NCBI GenBank assembly: GCA_025062155.1
Contig: JANXAM010000003.1
Span: forward strand, 1-64,000
Length of the DNA: 64,000 bases
DNA from: Gloeomargarita sp. SKYB120
GTDB lineage: Bacteria > Cyanobacteriota > Cyanobacteriia > Gloeomargaritales > Gloeomargaritaceae
Direction of reading: 5' to 3'
The notes under the pieces were generated by a model. It did not search any database and was not told the DNA's origin. It was given only the letters and a program-made list of their open reading frames with translations. Of this stretch, positions 53,316 through 62,792 are shown one piece after another. A program made the translations under genes and the position numbers. Numbering within the stretch: the stretch's first letter is position 1; each line of letters opens with the position of its first letter.

Positions 53316-55550
53316 ATGGGCGCGTTGTTCACGCCGGAAAGGCTGCTGGTCTGGGCCGGTGCCTGGGTCTTGGGATTGCTGGTGGCGCAGGTGCCCTACG
53401 GGATGTACGTCCTGCCAGTGGCGGGTTTGGTTCTGGCCCTTGTGGCGTTGCGGATGCCCAAGTGGCGACGGCAGGGACTGGTGGCCTGGGTCTGGGTCGT
53501 TGCCGGCGTGGTTGGTTTACTGGCGGGGCTTTACCTGCAGTGGCGGACGCCGCAACCGGGACCGAACGACATCAGCACCAAAGCGCCCCAGTTTGACGTG
53601 GTGGTGACGGGCAGGGCGCTGAACCTCCCCCGCTTGAACGCCAGCGGCAAGCGGCGGTTTTTCCTGGCGGTGGAGCAAATCGAAGTGGGAGAAGCCCCCT
53701 ACATCCGCACGGAACGGGTGACGGGCAATCTCTATGTCACGGTGGCTCCTGACCAGGCGGAGGGCGTGACGCCGGGACGCAAGGTGTCGGTCAAGGGCGA
53801 CCTCTATCTACCCGTGACAGCGGCGTTTCGCGGCGGCTTTGATTTCAAAAACTACCTGGCCCAGCACAACACCTTTGCCGGGATGCGGGGGGAAACCGTC
53901 ACTGTTGACCCCGCAAGCGGCCAGAGATGGGGCTTTTGGTGGATACGACAACGAATAGCAGATGTCCACCGGCAAGCGCTGGGAGATGAGCAGGGACCAC
54001 TGGTGAGCGCAATGGTAGTCGGGGCGCGGGTGGTGGACTTGGATACGAACTTGCGGGCGGCCTTTACGCGGGCGGGTCTGGCTCACACCATTGCCGCTTC
54101 GGGATTCCACGTCTCGCTACTGCTAGGGACAGTGCTGGCGTTGACTCATCGCCTAGGGTTGCGAGCGCAACTGGTGGCGGGGTTGCTGGCCCTGGCGGGA
54201 TTTGCCCTGCTGGCTGGGTTTGAAGCGGGCGTGGCGCGGGCGTCCGTGATGGGCGCGGTGGGCTTGTGGGGCCTGGTGCAAACGGGCCAGGGAGATGTGA
54301 CGGGTAAACGCCAACCCTTGCCGTTACTCCTGCTGGTGGCTGCCTCCCTATTGCTGTACAACCCCAACTGGATTGGCAACCTGGGGTTTCAGTTCAGTTT
54401 CTTGGCGACCTTAGGGCTGATGCTCTGGGCCACACCCATCGCCCAGCGATTGACGCTCTTGCCCCCGGCCCTAGCGGAGTGGATTGCCGTGCCGACGGCG
54501 GCTTACCTCTGGACGTTGCCCCTGCAGTTGTACACCTTTGGCCTGATTAACACCTACACCATCCCGTTAAATGCGGTGGCGGCTCCCTTGGTAATGGTGT
54601 TGACCTTGGGGGGAATGGTGACGGCGGTCATCGGCCTGGTGCAGTTCCAGCTAGGGGTTTGGGCGGCGTCCCTGTTGCGTTATCCCCTGAGCCTGCTGCT
54701 GGCCATCGTGAACTGGACGAATCAATTGCCTGGGAATTCCCTTGCGGCTGGCAAGATTACGGCTGGGCAGTTGGTGCTGCTTTATGGCCTGCTGGGGCTG
54801 TTGTGCTGGGGATGGCTGTGGCAACGCCGGCGCTGGCTGTGGGTAGTGCTCTTTGGCATCGCGTCGGTCCTGGTCCCGCTGCTGGTGGGTCATGCCACCC
54901 GCCTAGAATTCACGGCGTTGGACACGGGGCGCATTCCGGTGATGGTGGTGCAGGCGCGGGGCCGGGTAGCCGTCATCAACGCGGGCAATGAACGCACGGT
55001 GCGGTTTACCCTGTTGCCGTTTTTGCAGTTGCAAGGGGTGAATGCGATTGATGTGGGCGTGGCCTGGCCAGGAGTGCCCAACCAGGGTTGGACAGACCTG
55101 CAGCGAGTGATGCCAGTGCGGGCGCTGTACGGCGAGGGGGTTCAAGGGTTCTCTCCACGTCCCTTGGCCCAGTTATCCGAAGTGAGTCTGGGGCTGGTCC
55201 GCTTTGAGGTGACCAACACCCAACCGCCCCTGTTGCGCATGACCGCCAGGAACGAGTCGCTGGTGTGGTTGCCCGACAGTACCTTTGCGCAGCAGGACGT
55301 CCTCGTGCGCCAGGGGGTGCCGCCGGCCCAGGTGCTCTGGTGGAGCGGGGGAACCCTAGGGAACAACCTGCTGCGTGCCCTGCAACCTTACGGCGCGATT
55401 GCCTCCAACTTCCGGGTGCGCCGAGGGGAGATGGGCCGTTTAGAGCGACTCAAGATTCGCACCTTTGTCACGGGCCAGGCGGGAGCGGTGCAGTGGCAAC
55501 CGGGGCGAGGCTTTAGCGGCGGGCGCCAGGAACAGGGCTCAGCCGGTTGA
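53316..55550 (+). CDS. comEC: ComEC/Rec2 family competence channel protein
   Basis: A 744-residue membrane protein: N-terminal helices, a beta-rich DUF4131-type segment (about 85-200), then a helical Competence domain with His-Thr-Ile-Ala-Ala-Ser-Gly-Phe-His-Val-Ser and Gly-Phe-Glu-Ala-Gly-Val-Ala-Arg-Ala-Ser-Val-Met. The C-terminal metallo-beta-lactamase-like domain (from about residue 530) lacks the His-x-His-x-Asp-His motif. It should carry single-stranded DNA across the plasma membrane during natural transformation. It ends 12 bases inside the opposite RecB-like gene. Confidence 0.88.
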   Translation: MGALFTPERLLVWAGAWVLGLLVAQVPYGMYVLPVAGLVLALVALRMPKWRRQGLVAWVWVVAGVVGLLAGLYLQWRTPQPGPNDISTKAPQFDVVVTGRALNLPRLNASGKRRFFLAVEQIEVGEAPYIRTERVTGNLYVTVAPDQAEGVTPGRKVSVKGDLYLPVTAAFRGGFDFKNYLAQHNTFAGMRGETVTVDPASGQRWGFWWIRQRIADVHRQALGDEQGPLVSAMVVGARVVDLDTNLRAAFTRAGLAHTIAASGFHVSLLLGTVLALTHRLGLRAQLVAGLLALAGFALLAGFEAGVARASVMGAVGLWGLVQTGQGDVTGKRQPLPLLLLVAASLLLYNPNWIGNLGFQFSFLATLGLMLWATPIAQRLTLLPPALAEWIAVPTAAYLWTLPLQLYTFGLINTYTIPLNAVAAPLVMVLTLGGMVTAVIGLVQFQLGVWAASLLRYPLSLLLAIVNWTNQLPGNSLAAGKITAGQLVLLYGLLGLLCWGWLWQRRRWLWVVLFGIASVLVPLLVGHATRLEFTALDTGRIPVMVVQARGRVAVINAGNERTVRFTLLPFLQLQGVNAIDVGVAWPGVPNQGWTDLQRVMPVRALYGEGVQGFSPRPLAQLSEVSLGLVRFEVTNTQPPLLRMTARNESLVWLPDSTFAQQDVLVRQGVPPAQVLWWSGGTLGNNLLRALQPYGAIASNFRVRRGEMGRLERLKIRTFVTGQAGAVQWQPGRGFSGGRQEQGSAG

Positions 55551-56963
55551 GGGCACAAGGGTTTGTTTCTGCATAAATTCCACCAGCCAGCGGTACAGGT
55601 GGTAGGTGGCCAGGCAATCGTCGTAATTGTAGCGTTGGAGCGCCTGCAAATAGCTGCGGTCGCCGGTTTGGAGCCACAGGTTGTACCACTGGGTGCATTG
55701 GACGCCGTCGGCGCGGGGATGGTGCCACTGAAACCCTAACCAGCGAGCAATCGCCTTCAAGGTGTAATTCTCCACCGGTAAGACCACTGAACGCACCAAG
55801 CGGGCGTGCAAATCCACGCAGCGCTGGCGAATGGCCTGCACCCGCTCCGGGGGCGTGCGATAGCGCTGGCCCAACCGCTGGATAGTCTGAGGTTCAAACG
55901 GGCAGAAGTGATAGATGGGGGCTTGGGGATAACGCTCCAGCACCTGCAAGAGCTCCTGCCAGATGCGCCCTTCGTCCTGCACCCGTTCTGCCACCAGGGA
56001 ATAGAACTCTTGTCGCTGGGGAGTGATCAGGAGCACCCCGTGCAAGTACACACAGTCCAGGAAGGGGTCGGCCTCGATGTCAAAAAAGTAGCCGATGGCG
56101 GCCCGAGGCAAGCGGGTAATCGGCGCAATCGCCAGGGCCTGCTGCTGGGCAATCGCCTGGGCTTGGCGAACGAGCTTGTTGCTGCTGTTGAGACCCAAAC
56201 TGGTGCGCCGGTGCAACTCCAACGGGTTCACCTGGGCCAACTGCTCAATGCGGGTCAACCCCAAGCTTTGCAGCTCCTGGTAACGCCGGTGGGTGACGCC
56301 GGGCACCAGACTGAGGTGGTGGGTTCGCTTGGCGACCGTACTGCAATCGTCCAGCCAGGGACACTGGTGACAACGGCTGCGGCTGATGAACACTTCCGGC
56401 GCTTCGGTTTGCTTTAGGGTTTCCAGGCAAGCCGCCAGCATCTGATGCATCGAAGGCAGCGCCTGCGCCAAATTCACCCGCAAAAACCGGGGACCTGGGA
56501 GTGCCAGTTCACCCCACAACGGCCACACCCCCTGGATCTGGGCAAGCAACCAACTGTGGAACGCCGCGACCGCCTGGTACTCCGGTTTCAAGCGCTGACC
56601 AAGACGAATCTCCAAAGGCCGGTAGTGCCAATCCCCCCAGCGGGATGCCCCCGGTTCGCGAATCAGCAGGTCCGGGCGTCCGACCAGCACAGCGGCGGGC
56701 GTTTCCACTCGCAAAACCCCCTGATGAATGGCGGGCACCCCCTGTTGCATGAGCGCCACCGTCGCCTGAAACCCCTTTTCCCAATCCGGCGGCTGGTAGG
56801 CCGGTCGCACACCAGGCCAGCGCTGGTAAATTTCTTCCCGGTGACGCGAGCGCTCCAGTTGATGCACCACCCCCTGGCGATGGTCCAGGAAACTGCGGCG
56901 GGCGCAGCGATGGTAATAGAACAAATGCTCGGTCACCACCACCGGGCGCGGGTGAGGAGCCAT
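55539..56963 (-). CDS. TM0106-type RecB-like nuclease
   Basis: A 474-residue protein with a RecB-type nuclease motif in the N-terminal half (Leu-Val-Gly-Arg-Pro-Asp-Leu-Leu then Leu-Glu-Ile-Arg), a Cys-cluster (Cys-His-Gln-Cys-Pro-Trp near residue 225) resembling the Cas4/AddB iron-sulfur C-termini, helix-hairpin-helix-like stretches and a C-terminal RNase-H-like domain (Ile-Gly-Tyr-Phe-Phe-Asp-Ile-Glu-Ala-Asp-Pro, Asn-Tyr-Asp-Asp-Cys-Leu-Ala-Thr). This is the TM0106 family. No CRISPR locus is near, so a repair role is more likely. The ATG at 56963 precedes the conserved Thr-Glu-His-Leu-Phe. Confidence 0.82.
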   Translation of the reverse strand: MAPHPRPVVVTEHLFYYHRCARRSFLDHRQGVVHQLERSRHREEIYQRWPGVRPAYQPPDWEKGFQATVALMQQGVPAIHQGVLRVETPAAVLVGRPDLLIREPGASRWGDWHYRPLEIRLGQRLKPEYQAVAAFHSWLLAQIQGVWPLWGELALPGPRFLRVNLAQALPSMHQMLAACLETLKQTEAPEVFISRSRCHQCPWLDDCSTVAKRTHHLSLVPGVTHRRYQELQSLGLTRIEQLAQVNPLELHRRTSLGLNSSNKLVRQAQAIAQQQALAIAPITRLPRAAIGYFFDIEADPFLDCVYLHGVLLITPQRQEFYSLVAERVQDEGRIWQELLQVLERYPQAPIYHFCPFEPQTIQRLGQRYRTPPERVQAIRQRCVDLHARLVRSVVLPVENYTLKAIARWLGFQWHHPRADGVQCTQWYNLWLQTGDRSYLQALQRYNYDDCLATYHLYRWLVEFMQKQTLVPSTG

Positions 56964-57129
56964 CCTCAACCCCCTTGACGGCAGTGACGATCCACGGTTT
57001 GCTTGAATAGTAGAGAAACCATGAGTAAACTCCCCACCCGCTGCGGTTTGTGTAGATGCTTTCTGTACAGACTGTAGCATACGGCCAAGTGACATCACGG
57101 CGATGACCTACCAGGAGGGCCGGTGACCG

Positions 57130-57858
57130 GTGGACAAAGCAACGCCTGACATCCTCACTGCCCTGCGCCGTTCGCCTCTGTTTGAGGGTTGGGAACCGGC
57201 AGCCCTGGAGCGCCTGAGTCAACGGATGTCCCTAGCCCATCACGAGGCCGACAAACTCCTGATTATGGAAGCGGAAGGGGGCGGGACGGTTTATTTCATC
57301 ATTGAGGGATGGGTCAAAATTCGCACCCACAATCGCGACGGGCGGGAAATTACGTTGAACATCTTGGGGCCGGGGGAGATTTTTGGCGAAATGGCGGCTC
57401 TTGCTGCCTCGACCCGCTCCTGTGATGTGCTGAGCGTGACACCGGTGCTGGTGGGGAGCCTGTCGAGTCGGGACTTTATGCACGTGGTCCAAACGGAGCC
57501 GCTGATGGGGTTGCGGTTGTCCCAGTTGATGGCGCGGCGGCTGCGGCAGTTGAACCGGCGGTTGCGGGTGCGGGAGTCCGATAGCGTGGCGCGGGTGGCG
57601 GATGTGCTGCTGTTTCTCGCGGAAGGTCAAGGACGCACCAGCGCTCAGGGGATTGAAATTCCCAATTTGCCTCACCGGGAGCTGGGCAGCTTGAGCGGCC
57701 TGACGCGAGAGACGGTCACGCGGGTGCTGCGCAAGTTGGAACAGGAGGGCGTCATCGAGCGCATCAGCGGCAAACAGGCCCAACGCGCTGACGAGACCAC
57801 CGGGCGCGGGTTGATTCGCGTGCCCAACCTGGCGGTTCTGGAGTCCCTGCTGAATTAA
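57130..57858 (+). CDS. Crp/Fnr family transcription regulator (SyCrp1-like)
   Basis: A 242-residue protein with a cyclic-nucleotide-binding domain (Trp-Val-Lys-Ile-Arg-Thr, then Gly-Glu-Ile-Phe-Gly-Glu-Met-Ala-Ala-Leu and Thr-Arg-Ser-Cys-Asp, where Glu and Arg-Ser would bind cAMP) and a C-terminal helix-turn-helix (Leu-Ser-Gly-Leu-Thr-Arg-Glu-Thr-Val-Thr-Arg-Val-Leu). It resembles cAMP receptor SyCrp1 more than NtcA, whose binding pocket and HTH differ. Residues 210-228 form a short insert before the final strand. The GTG at 57130 is used; AGGAGG lies about 11 bases upstream. Confidence 0.85.
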   Translation: MDKATPDILTALRRSPLFEGWEPAALERLSQRMSLAHHEADKLLIMEAEGGGTVYFIIEGWVKIRTHNRDGREITLNILGPGEIFGEMAALAASTRSCDVLSVTPVLVGSLSSRDFMHVVQTEPLMGLRLSQLMARRLRQLNRRLRVRESDSVARVADVLLFLAEGQGRTSAQGIEIPNLPHRELGSLSGLTRETVTRVLRKLEQEGVIERISGKQAQRADETTGRGLIRVPNLAVLESLLN

Positions 57859-57894
57859 GCGGTAAGATGCAGTCCAGACATCGCGCGGCTGACC

Positions 57895-59109
57895 ATGCGG
57901 TTGTTGTGCTTGAGTAACGGGCATGGGGAAGACCGGATTGCTGGCACCATCTTGACCGCCCTGCAGCAGGAACAGCCCGACGTCGTATTGCGGGCGTTGC
58001 CGTTGGTGGGTCGGGGGGAGACCTACCGGCGGTTGGGAATTCCCCTGATTGGGCCAGCGCGGGACTTGCCCTCGGGAGGCTTCCTACCCAAGGGGTGGTG
58101 GCAGGACCTGCGCGCAGGGTTGGGAGGGTTGGTCTGGCAACAATGGCGGGCGGTGCGGCAATGGGCGCGGGCGTCGCCCCAGGGATGGGTGCTGGCGGTG
58201 GGGGATATTTGGCCCCTGGGGTTGGCCTGGCAAAGCGGTCGCCCGTTTGTGTTCGTGGCAACGGCCAAGTCAGAGTACCACCTGCGGGACGAGCAGGGTC
58301 CCTTGCCCAAAACCCACTGGTTGGAAGGCTGGGCCGGCTCGGTGTTTTATCCCTGGGAGCGCTGGCTCATCCGCCGCTCGCGGGTCACCTTTCCACGGGA
58401 TGAATTAACCACCACCTGGCTGAAACGCTGGCAATTGCCGGTGCTGTGGGTGGGCAACCCCATGATGGATGGTCTCGAACCGACGGGACAGCTATCGCTA
58501 CCGCCGGCGTTTGCTGATGCCCTAGTGATTGTGCTACTCCCTGGTTCCCGCGTCCCTGAAGCCTACCGCAACTGGGAATTGATCCTGCAGGCCTTGCCGG
58601 GAGTTGTGGAGCACCTGACAGCGCCCCAGATTTTGTTCCTGGCGGCGATTGCCCCTACGGTGGACCCACGCGAGATCGAGAGGGCGTTACGTCGGCACCG
58701 CTGGCCGGTCTATCCAGGGGTGGGATTCGGTTATGGTCAGGTGGGATTGATGGTCACCCAGGGTTGCTTCAACGACTGCATACACCTGGCCCATGCGGGG
58801 ATTGCCCTGGCGGGAACCGCCACCGAACAGTTGGTGGGCTTGGGCAAGCCGGTGGTGAGTTTTCCAGGACCAGGCCCCCAGTACACGCGCCATTTCGCCC
58901 GTTACCAGCAGCGCCTGCTCGGCCCTTCGTTGCGCTTGGTGGATCAACCGGAGGCCGTTGGCCCTGTGTTGCAAGAAATGCTCAGCGACCCCGATACCCT
59001 GCACCTGATTGCCCGCAACGGTCGCCAACGGATGGGCACGCCGGGCGCCAGTCTTGCGATTGCGCGCTGGCTGGCTCAGCACCTGCGCAAAGCTTCGCTA
59101 GACCTGTGA
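57895..59109 (+). CDS. lipid-A-disaccharide synthase-related protein
   Basis: A 404-residue GT-B-like protein starting Met-Arg-Leu-Leu-Cys-Leu-Ser-Asn-Gly-His-Gly-Glu-Asp, with Leu-Leu-Pro-Gly-Ser-Arg in the linker and Gly-Thr-Ala-Thr-Glu-Gln and Phe-Pro-Gly-Pro-Gly-Pro-Gln-Tyr in the C-terminal donor-binding half. This is the cyanobacterial and plastid family related to LpxB but not shown to make lipid A. Cyanobacterial LPS lacks ordinary lipid A phosphates, so its substrate is unknown. It starts 36 bases after the Crp gene in the same direction. Confidence 0.85.
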   Translation: MRLLCLSNGHGEDRIAGTILTALQQEQPDVVLRALPLVGRGETYRRLGIPLIGPARDLPSGGFLPKGWWQDLRAGLGGLVWQQWRAVRQWARASPQGWVLAVGDIWPLGLAWQSGRPFVFVATAKSEYHLRDEQGPLPKTHWLEGWAGSVFYPWERWLIRRSRVTFPRDELTTTWLKRWQLPVLWVGNPMMDGLEPTGQLSLPPAFADALVIVLLPGSRVPEAYRNWELILQALPGVVEHLTAPQILFLAAIAPTVDPREIERALRRHRWPVYPGVGFGYGQVGLMVTQGCFNDCIHLAHAGIALAGTATEQLVGLGKPVVSFPGPGPQYTRHFARYQQRLLGPSLRLVDQPEAVGPVLQEMLSDPDTLHLIARNGRQRMGTPGASLAIARWLAQHLRKASLDL

Positions 59110-59209
59110 CCAGGAGGCGCAGGTTCCATCTCGTTCACCCGTCCTTCTGACTACAATACAGGTAACCTGGTCGTGGCCAGGCACTACGTGAGCATTTATT
59201 CATGGGTTC

Positions 59210-60583
59210 ATGGATTTTTACTGCACTCGCCCTGGCTGTCCTGGCCCTCTGAACCGCCTGGAAATAGACGAAGAGCAACTGCGAAGTATTCCCCAGCTTT
59301 ACTGTCAAAGCTGCCAGATGCCCTTGATTTTAGCGGGGGCTTATATTCCCATTCGTCCGCTGGGGAAAGGGGGGTTTGGAGCGACCTACCTGGCGATTAA
59401 TCGCTACTTGCCCACGATGGAATACTGCGTGGTCAAGCACTTTCGCCCCGAGGGCATGGACGCAGAAGAAGTGGCGATGGCCAAGCGGTTATTTGACCGG
59501 GAAGCGCGGGTGTTGCAGCAAGTGGGCAACGAGCATGACTGTATCCCCGACCTGTACGCCTATTTCCCCTTGGCGGTGCCCAAAATGGGCAATTCCCAAC
59601 GGATGCAAGAACACTTTTATCTAGTGCAGGAATATATCGACGGCGAGGATTTAGAGCAGGAGCTGCGCCGTTTGGGACCCTACGATGAGCAAAAAATTAT
59701 TGAGCTATTAAAAGCGCTGTTGCCAATTCTGGATTTTGTCCACGGGCGCAACATCATCCACCGTGACATCAAACCCGCCAACATCATGCGGCACCGGCAC
59801 ACGGGCAAAATTTATCTGCTGGATTTCGGGGCGGTACGGGATGTGTTTGCCGGCTCCAAGTGGACCACGATTGGCACGGTGGGCTACGCCGCCCCAGAGC
59901 AGTACCACGGGGGGGAAGTGTATCCCTCCACTGATTTGTACGGTCTTGGTGTCACGTGCCTGCGGCTGTTGACCGGACTGCCGCCGGAGGAGCTGTACGA
60001 CGCCTACCGGGGGACATGGCAATGGCGGGATAAGGTGCGGGTGAGTCCAGAACTGGCGCAAATTCTCGACCGGATGGTGCGGCCGGTGGTGCAGGAGCGG
60101 TTTCCCAGCGCCCAGGCGGTGCTTGAACGGCTCAACCAGATGCCCCGCAAGGTGCAGTTGCCCCCTCATTCCAAGCCCTTGCGGCCCACGACGCCCCAGT
60201 CAACAGCGATTCCTCAACCATCTGGGCGGCCCGCAGCCCAGGCTTTACCACGGGTAACCCCACCCACTTGGGTAGAGCTGGGACAGGCGTTTTGGCTGGG
60301 TGCGGAAATTGGTCTCGGTGTGATGGCGGCGGGTGTGCATGGGGGCATCGCGCCAGGTCTCAGTCTCCTGCTGGGATTGCTCCTGTGGGGATGGGTTTGG
60401 TTTTGGGGCCGGAGTTGGTTGCCGGTATGGGGCTTGGCGGGCCTGTGGGTTGTGACCCTACTGGTGTTTGCCGTTTTCCAGCGGCAGGCTCTCCTCCGCC
60501 TAGCAATCGGGTCGCTGTTGTTGGGCCTGATCCTGACCGGCATGGTGGCCCTGCTGCAGTGGCTGTGGCGAAGTCTGCGTTAG
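59210..60583 (+). CDS. serine/threonine protein kinase with N-terminal zinc ribbon
   Basis: A 457-residue kinase. A four-cysteine zinc ribbon (Cys5, Cys10, Cys32, Cys35) precedes the kinase domain: Gly-Lys-Gly-Gly-Phe-Gly (52-57), Val-Val-Lys-His-Phe, His-Arg-Asp-Ile-Lys-Pro-Ala-Asn and Asp-Phe-Gly, then Gly-Tyr-Ala-Ala-Pro-Glu-Gln. After about residue 320 a Pro/Ser-rich linker leads to four hydrophobic segments. This ribbon-kinase-membrane layout is typical of one cyanobacterial family. Its targets are unknown. It is convergent with the ABC-2 permease gene, with only 1 base between them. Confidence 0.92.
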   Translation: MDFYCTRPGCPGPLNRLEIDEEQLRSIPQLYCQSCQMPLILAGAYIPIRPLGKGGFGATYLAINRYLPTMEYCVVKHFRPEGMDAEEVAMAKRLFDREARVLQQVGNEHDCIPDLYAYFPLAVPKMGNSQRMQEHFYLVQEYIDGEDLEQELRRLGPYDEQKIIELLKALLPILDFVHGRNIIHRDIKPANIMRHRHTGKIYLLDFGAVRDVFAGSKWTTIGTVGYAAPEQYHGGEVYPSTDLYGLGVTCLRLLTGLPPEELYDAYRGTWQWRDKVRVSPELAQILDRMVRPVVQERFPSAQAVLERLNQMPRKVQLPPHSKPLRPTTPQSTAIPQPSGRPAAQALPRVTPPTWVELGQAFWLGAEIGLGVMAAGVHGGIAPGLSLLLGLLLWGWVWFWGRSWLPVWGLAGLWVVTLLVFAVFQRQALLRLAIGSLLLGLILTGMVALLQWLWRSLR

Positions 60584-60584
60584 G

Positions 60585-61349
60585 TCAATCCTGTTGGTGC
60601 GAAAACTGATAGGCGCCGATCCCCGCCAAAATGCTCCCAATCCCCAACAAGACCAGCGGCGCGTACCATGGGAAGGGCGCTCCTAGTGCGCTGGCCCGCA
60701 ACCCAATACTGGCATAGGTCAGGGGAATGCAGTAAACGATGACCTTCAGGAAAGGCGGCACTGTTGCCGGGTCAAAAAACGTCCCCCCCAGGAACGACAT
60801 GGGCACAATGAGAAAGTTGTTGTACAGACCCACCGTCTCCAGAGACGACACGCTCAGACCCACAATCACCCCCAGACCGGCAAACACGAGACTATTCAGC
60901 AACACCATCCCCAAAAACAAGGGGTGTAAAAAGCCTTGCCACCGGCCCGTAAAGAGAATGCTGATAAGGATAATGGCCGACGCCGTCAGCAACCCCCGCA
61001 CGACACCCGCCATCACCTTGCCCAGATACACCCCCAGCGGATGCACAGGCGCCAACAGCAGTTCTTCAAAGGTTTTATTAAACAGGCGGTCGCCGCAGAT
61101 CGAAAAGGTCGTCCCGGCAAAACTGATGATCATCGAAGACAGGGCCACCATCCCCGGCAATATGAATTCCAGGTAGGACGACCCCATAGGCGGCGAAGTC
61201 AGGGAACTGCCCACCCCAAAACCAAAGGCCAGGATATAAATCAACGGCGAAACCAGTCCCGAAGCAAAGACTTGGGGGAGCCGCACCCGCAGGTCCAGCC
61301 ACTCCCCCCAAAACACCGTCAGGCTATCTTGCCAGATGTGGGCTAGCAT
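60585..61349 (-). CDS. ABC-2 type transporter permease
   Basis: A 254-residue six-helix permease. Ile-Leu-Pro-Gly-Met-Val-Ala-Leu-Ser-Ser, Phe-Glu-Glu-Leu-Leu-Leu-Ala-Pro-Val and the late Phe-Leu-Gly-Gly-Thr-Phe-Phe-Asp-Pro are typical of ABC-2 (NodJ/KpsM-like) membrane proteins. The ATPase partner is not in the window. It starts 4 bases after the rps1 stop, so it shares that transcript. The ATG at 61349 is chosen because the upstream open frame is antisense-like S1 sequence without membrane character. Confidence 0.85.
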   Translation of the reverse strand: MLAHIWQDSLTVFWGEWLDLRVRLPQVFASGLVSPLIYILAFGFGVGSSLTSPPMGSSYLEFILPGMVALSSMIISFAGTTFSICGDRLFNKTFEELLLAPVHPLGVYLGKVMAGVVRGLLTASAIILISILFTGRWQGFLHPLFLGMVLLNSLVFAGLGVIVGLSVSSLETVGLYNNFLIVPMSFLGGTFFDPATVPPFLKVIVYCIPLTYASIGLRASALGAPFPWYAPLVLLGIGSILAGIGAYQFSHQQD

Positions 61350-61353
61350 TCCC

Positions 61354-62337
61354 CTAGACCGCTGCCGGCTCCAGGTCCTCCTCCCCTGTGGCTGCTGGGA
61401 TGGCTTCCGCCGTCGCTCCTTCACTCGACTCCGGTAATCCCGCCAGCTTCGCCGCTTGCTTTTCTCGCCAGCGTTGCGCCATTTCCTCAGCCCGTTCAAA
61501 CACCAGCGCCCGGTTGCGCACCATATCTCCCGGCTCCGGCTCCAACTGCTTGGTCGAGAGGGAAATCCGGCCCCGGTCCGCATCCAGGTCAATGATCATC
61601 ACCTTCAGCTCGTCCCCTACCGAGAACACGTTGTGGGGCGTCTCGATGTGCTCATGGGAGATTTCAGAGATATGCAGTAGGCCGCTGACTCCGCCAATGT
61701 CAATGAACGCGCCGTAGGGCTTGATACCACGCACCGTCCCGGTCACCACTTCCCCAATTTCCAGCTTGTTCATTTGCCGTTCCACCAGAGCGCGCCGGTG
61801 GCTCAAGACCAGACGGTTGCGCTCCTCATCCACCTCCAAAAATTTCAGCGGCAACTCTTGGCCCATCAGGTCTTCCTTGGCGTGCCGCGTGCTGATGTGG
61901 GAACCGGGAATGAAACCCCGTAGCCCCTCGATCCGCACCAGAGCGCCCCCGCGGTTGATGGCAAACACCGTGGCCCGCACCGTCACATCCTCCCGCTGCA
62001 ACTGGCGCACCCGCTCCCACGAGCGCATGTATTCAATCCGTCGGATTGAGAGCGTCAATTGCCCCTCCTCGTTCTCATCCGAGAGAATAAAAAACTCTCG
62101 CGTCTCGTTGGGTCGCAATACTTCTTCCGGGCTATCGACCCGGTTAATGGACATCTCTTGTAGGGGCAGAAACGCCGCCGTCTTCGCGCCAATGTCAATC
62201 AGCGCCCCCTTTGGCTCCAGGGCAAACACTGTGCCTTGAACCACGTCCCCTGGACTGAACCGATAGTCGTAGCGGTCTAACAGCGCAGCAAATTCCTCGT
62301 GGGTAAACCCCACCTTCGTTTTCTTCTTGTTCCCCAA
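61354..62337 (-). CDS. rps1: 30S ribosomal protein S1
   Basis: A 327-residue S1 with three S1 RNA-binding domains (about 27-98, 114-178, 193-263; the third has Gly-Thr-Val-Arg-Gly-Ile-Lys-Pro-Tyr-Gly-Ala-Phe-Ile-Asp-Ile-Gly-Gly), fewer than the six of E. coli S1 as usual in cyanobacteria. The tail is acidic and Glu/Ala-rich. It helps mRNA bind the ribosome. About 94 bases separate it from the divergent rnpB gene. Confidence 0.93.
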   Translation of the reverse strand: MGNKKKTKVGFTHEEFAALLDRYDYRFSPGDVVQGTVFALEPKGALIDIGAKTAAFLPLQEMSINRVDSPEEVLRPNETREFFILSDENEEGQLTLSIRRIEYMRSWERVRQLQREDVTVRATVFAINRGGALVRIEGLRGFIPGSHISTRHAKEDLMGQELPLKFLEVDEERNRLVLSHRRALVERQMNKLEIGEVVTGTVRGIKPYGAFIDIGGVSGLLHISEISHEHIETPHNVFSVGDELKVMIIDLDADRGRISLSTKQLEPEPGDMVRNRALVFERAEEMAQRWREKQAAKLAGLPESSEGATAEAIPAATGEEDLEPAAV

Positions 62338-62430
62338 GCGAACGTAACCTCCTAACCCGCAAACCCGATACGGACAGATACTGATTATAGCCCAGCCCCC
62401 AGGGGCTTGCCAAACAGCGAGTTAAAATAG

Positions 62431-62790
62431 AGCTAGGGGAGTAGGTGTGGCGATTGCGGATGCTACGGCATCTGAGGAAAGTCCGGGCTCTCGAAAGACC
62501 AAACCGCTGGGTAACGCCCAGTACGCGCGAGCGTGAGGAAAGTGCCACAGAAACATACCGCCGATGGAGGGTAACCTCACAGGCAAGGGTGCAAAGGTGC
62601 GGTAAGAGCGCACCAGCAGTACCGCGAGGTGCTGGCTCGGTAAACCCCGGTTGAGAGCAAGGTGGAGGGACAAGGGTTGGTCTTTTTCCCGTCCCGCTTG
62701 TAAGAACCGCTTGAGGTGGCGGGTAACCGTCATCCCAGATAGATAATCGCCCACGAACAGAACCCGGCTTACGGCCTGCTCCCCAAAGCT
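62431..62790 (+). ncRNA. rnpB: RNase P RNA
   Basis: The catalytic RNA of RNase P, which cuts the 5' leader of tRNAs. The diagnostic blocks are GAGGAAAGTCCGGGC (62475 region), the CAGAAACATACCGCC-like middle, and ACAGAACCCGGCTTAC near the end, typical of type A RNAs. The ends pair: GGGGAGTAGG (62436-62445) with CCTGCTCCCC (62775-62784). TAAAAT at 62423-62428 is a likely -10 element. The exact ends are set by pairing only, so they may shift a few bases. Confidence 0.95.
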
Positions 62791-62792
62791 TT

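Noticed and set aside
55539-56963. Cas4 nuclease of a CRISPR system
   Set aside because: A RecB-like motif and a Cys cluster are present, but the added RNase-H-like domain and lack of cas genes fit the TM0106 family.
57130-57858. NtcA, the nitrogen regulator
   Set aside because: Its cyclic-nucleotide pocket keeps Glu and Arg-Ser for cAMP and the helix-turn-helix differs from NtcA.
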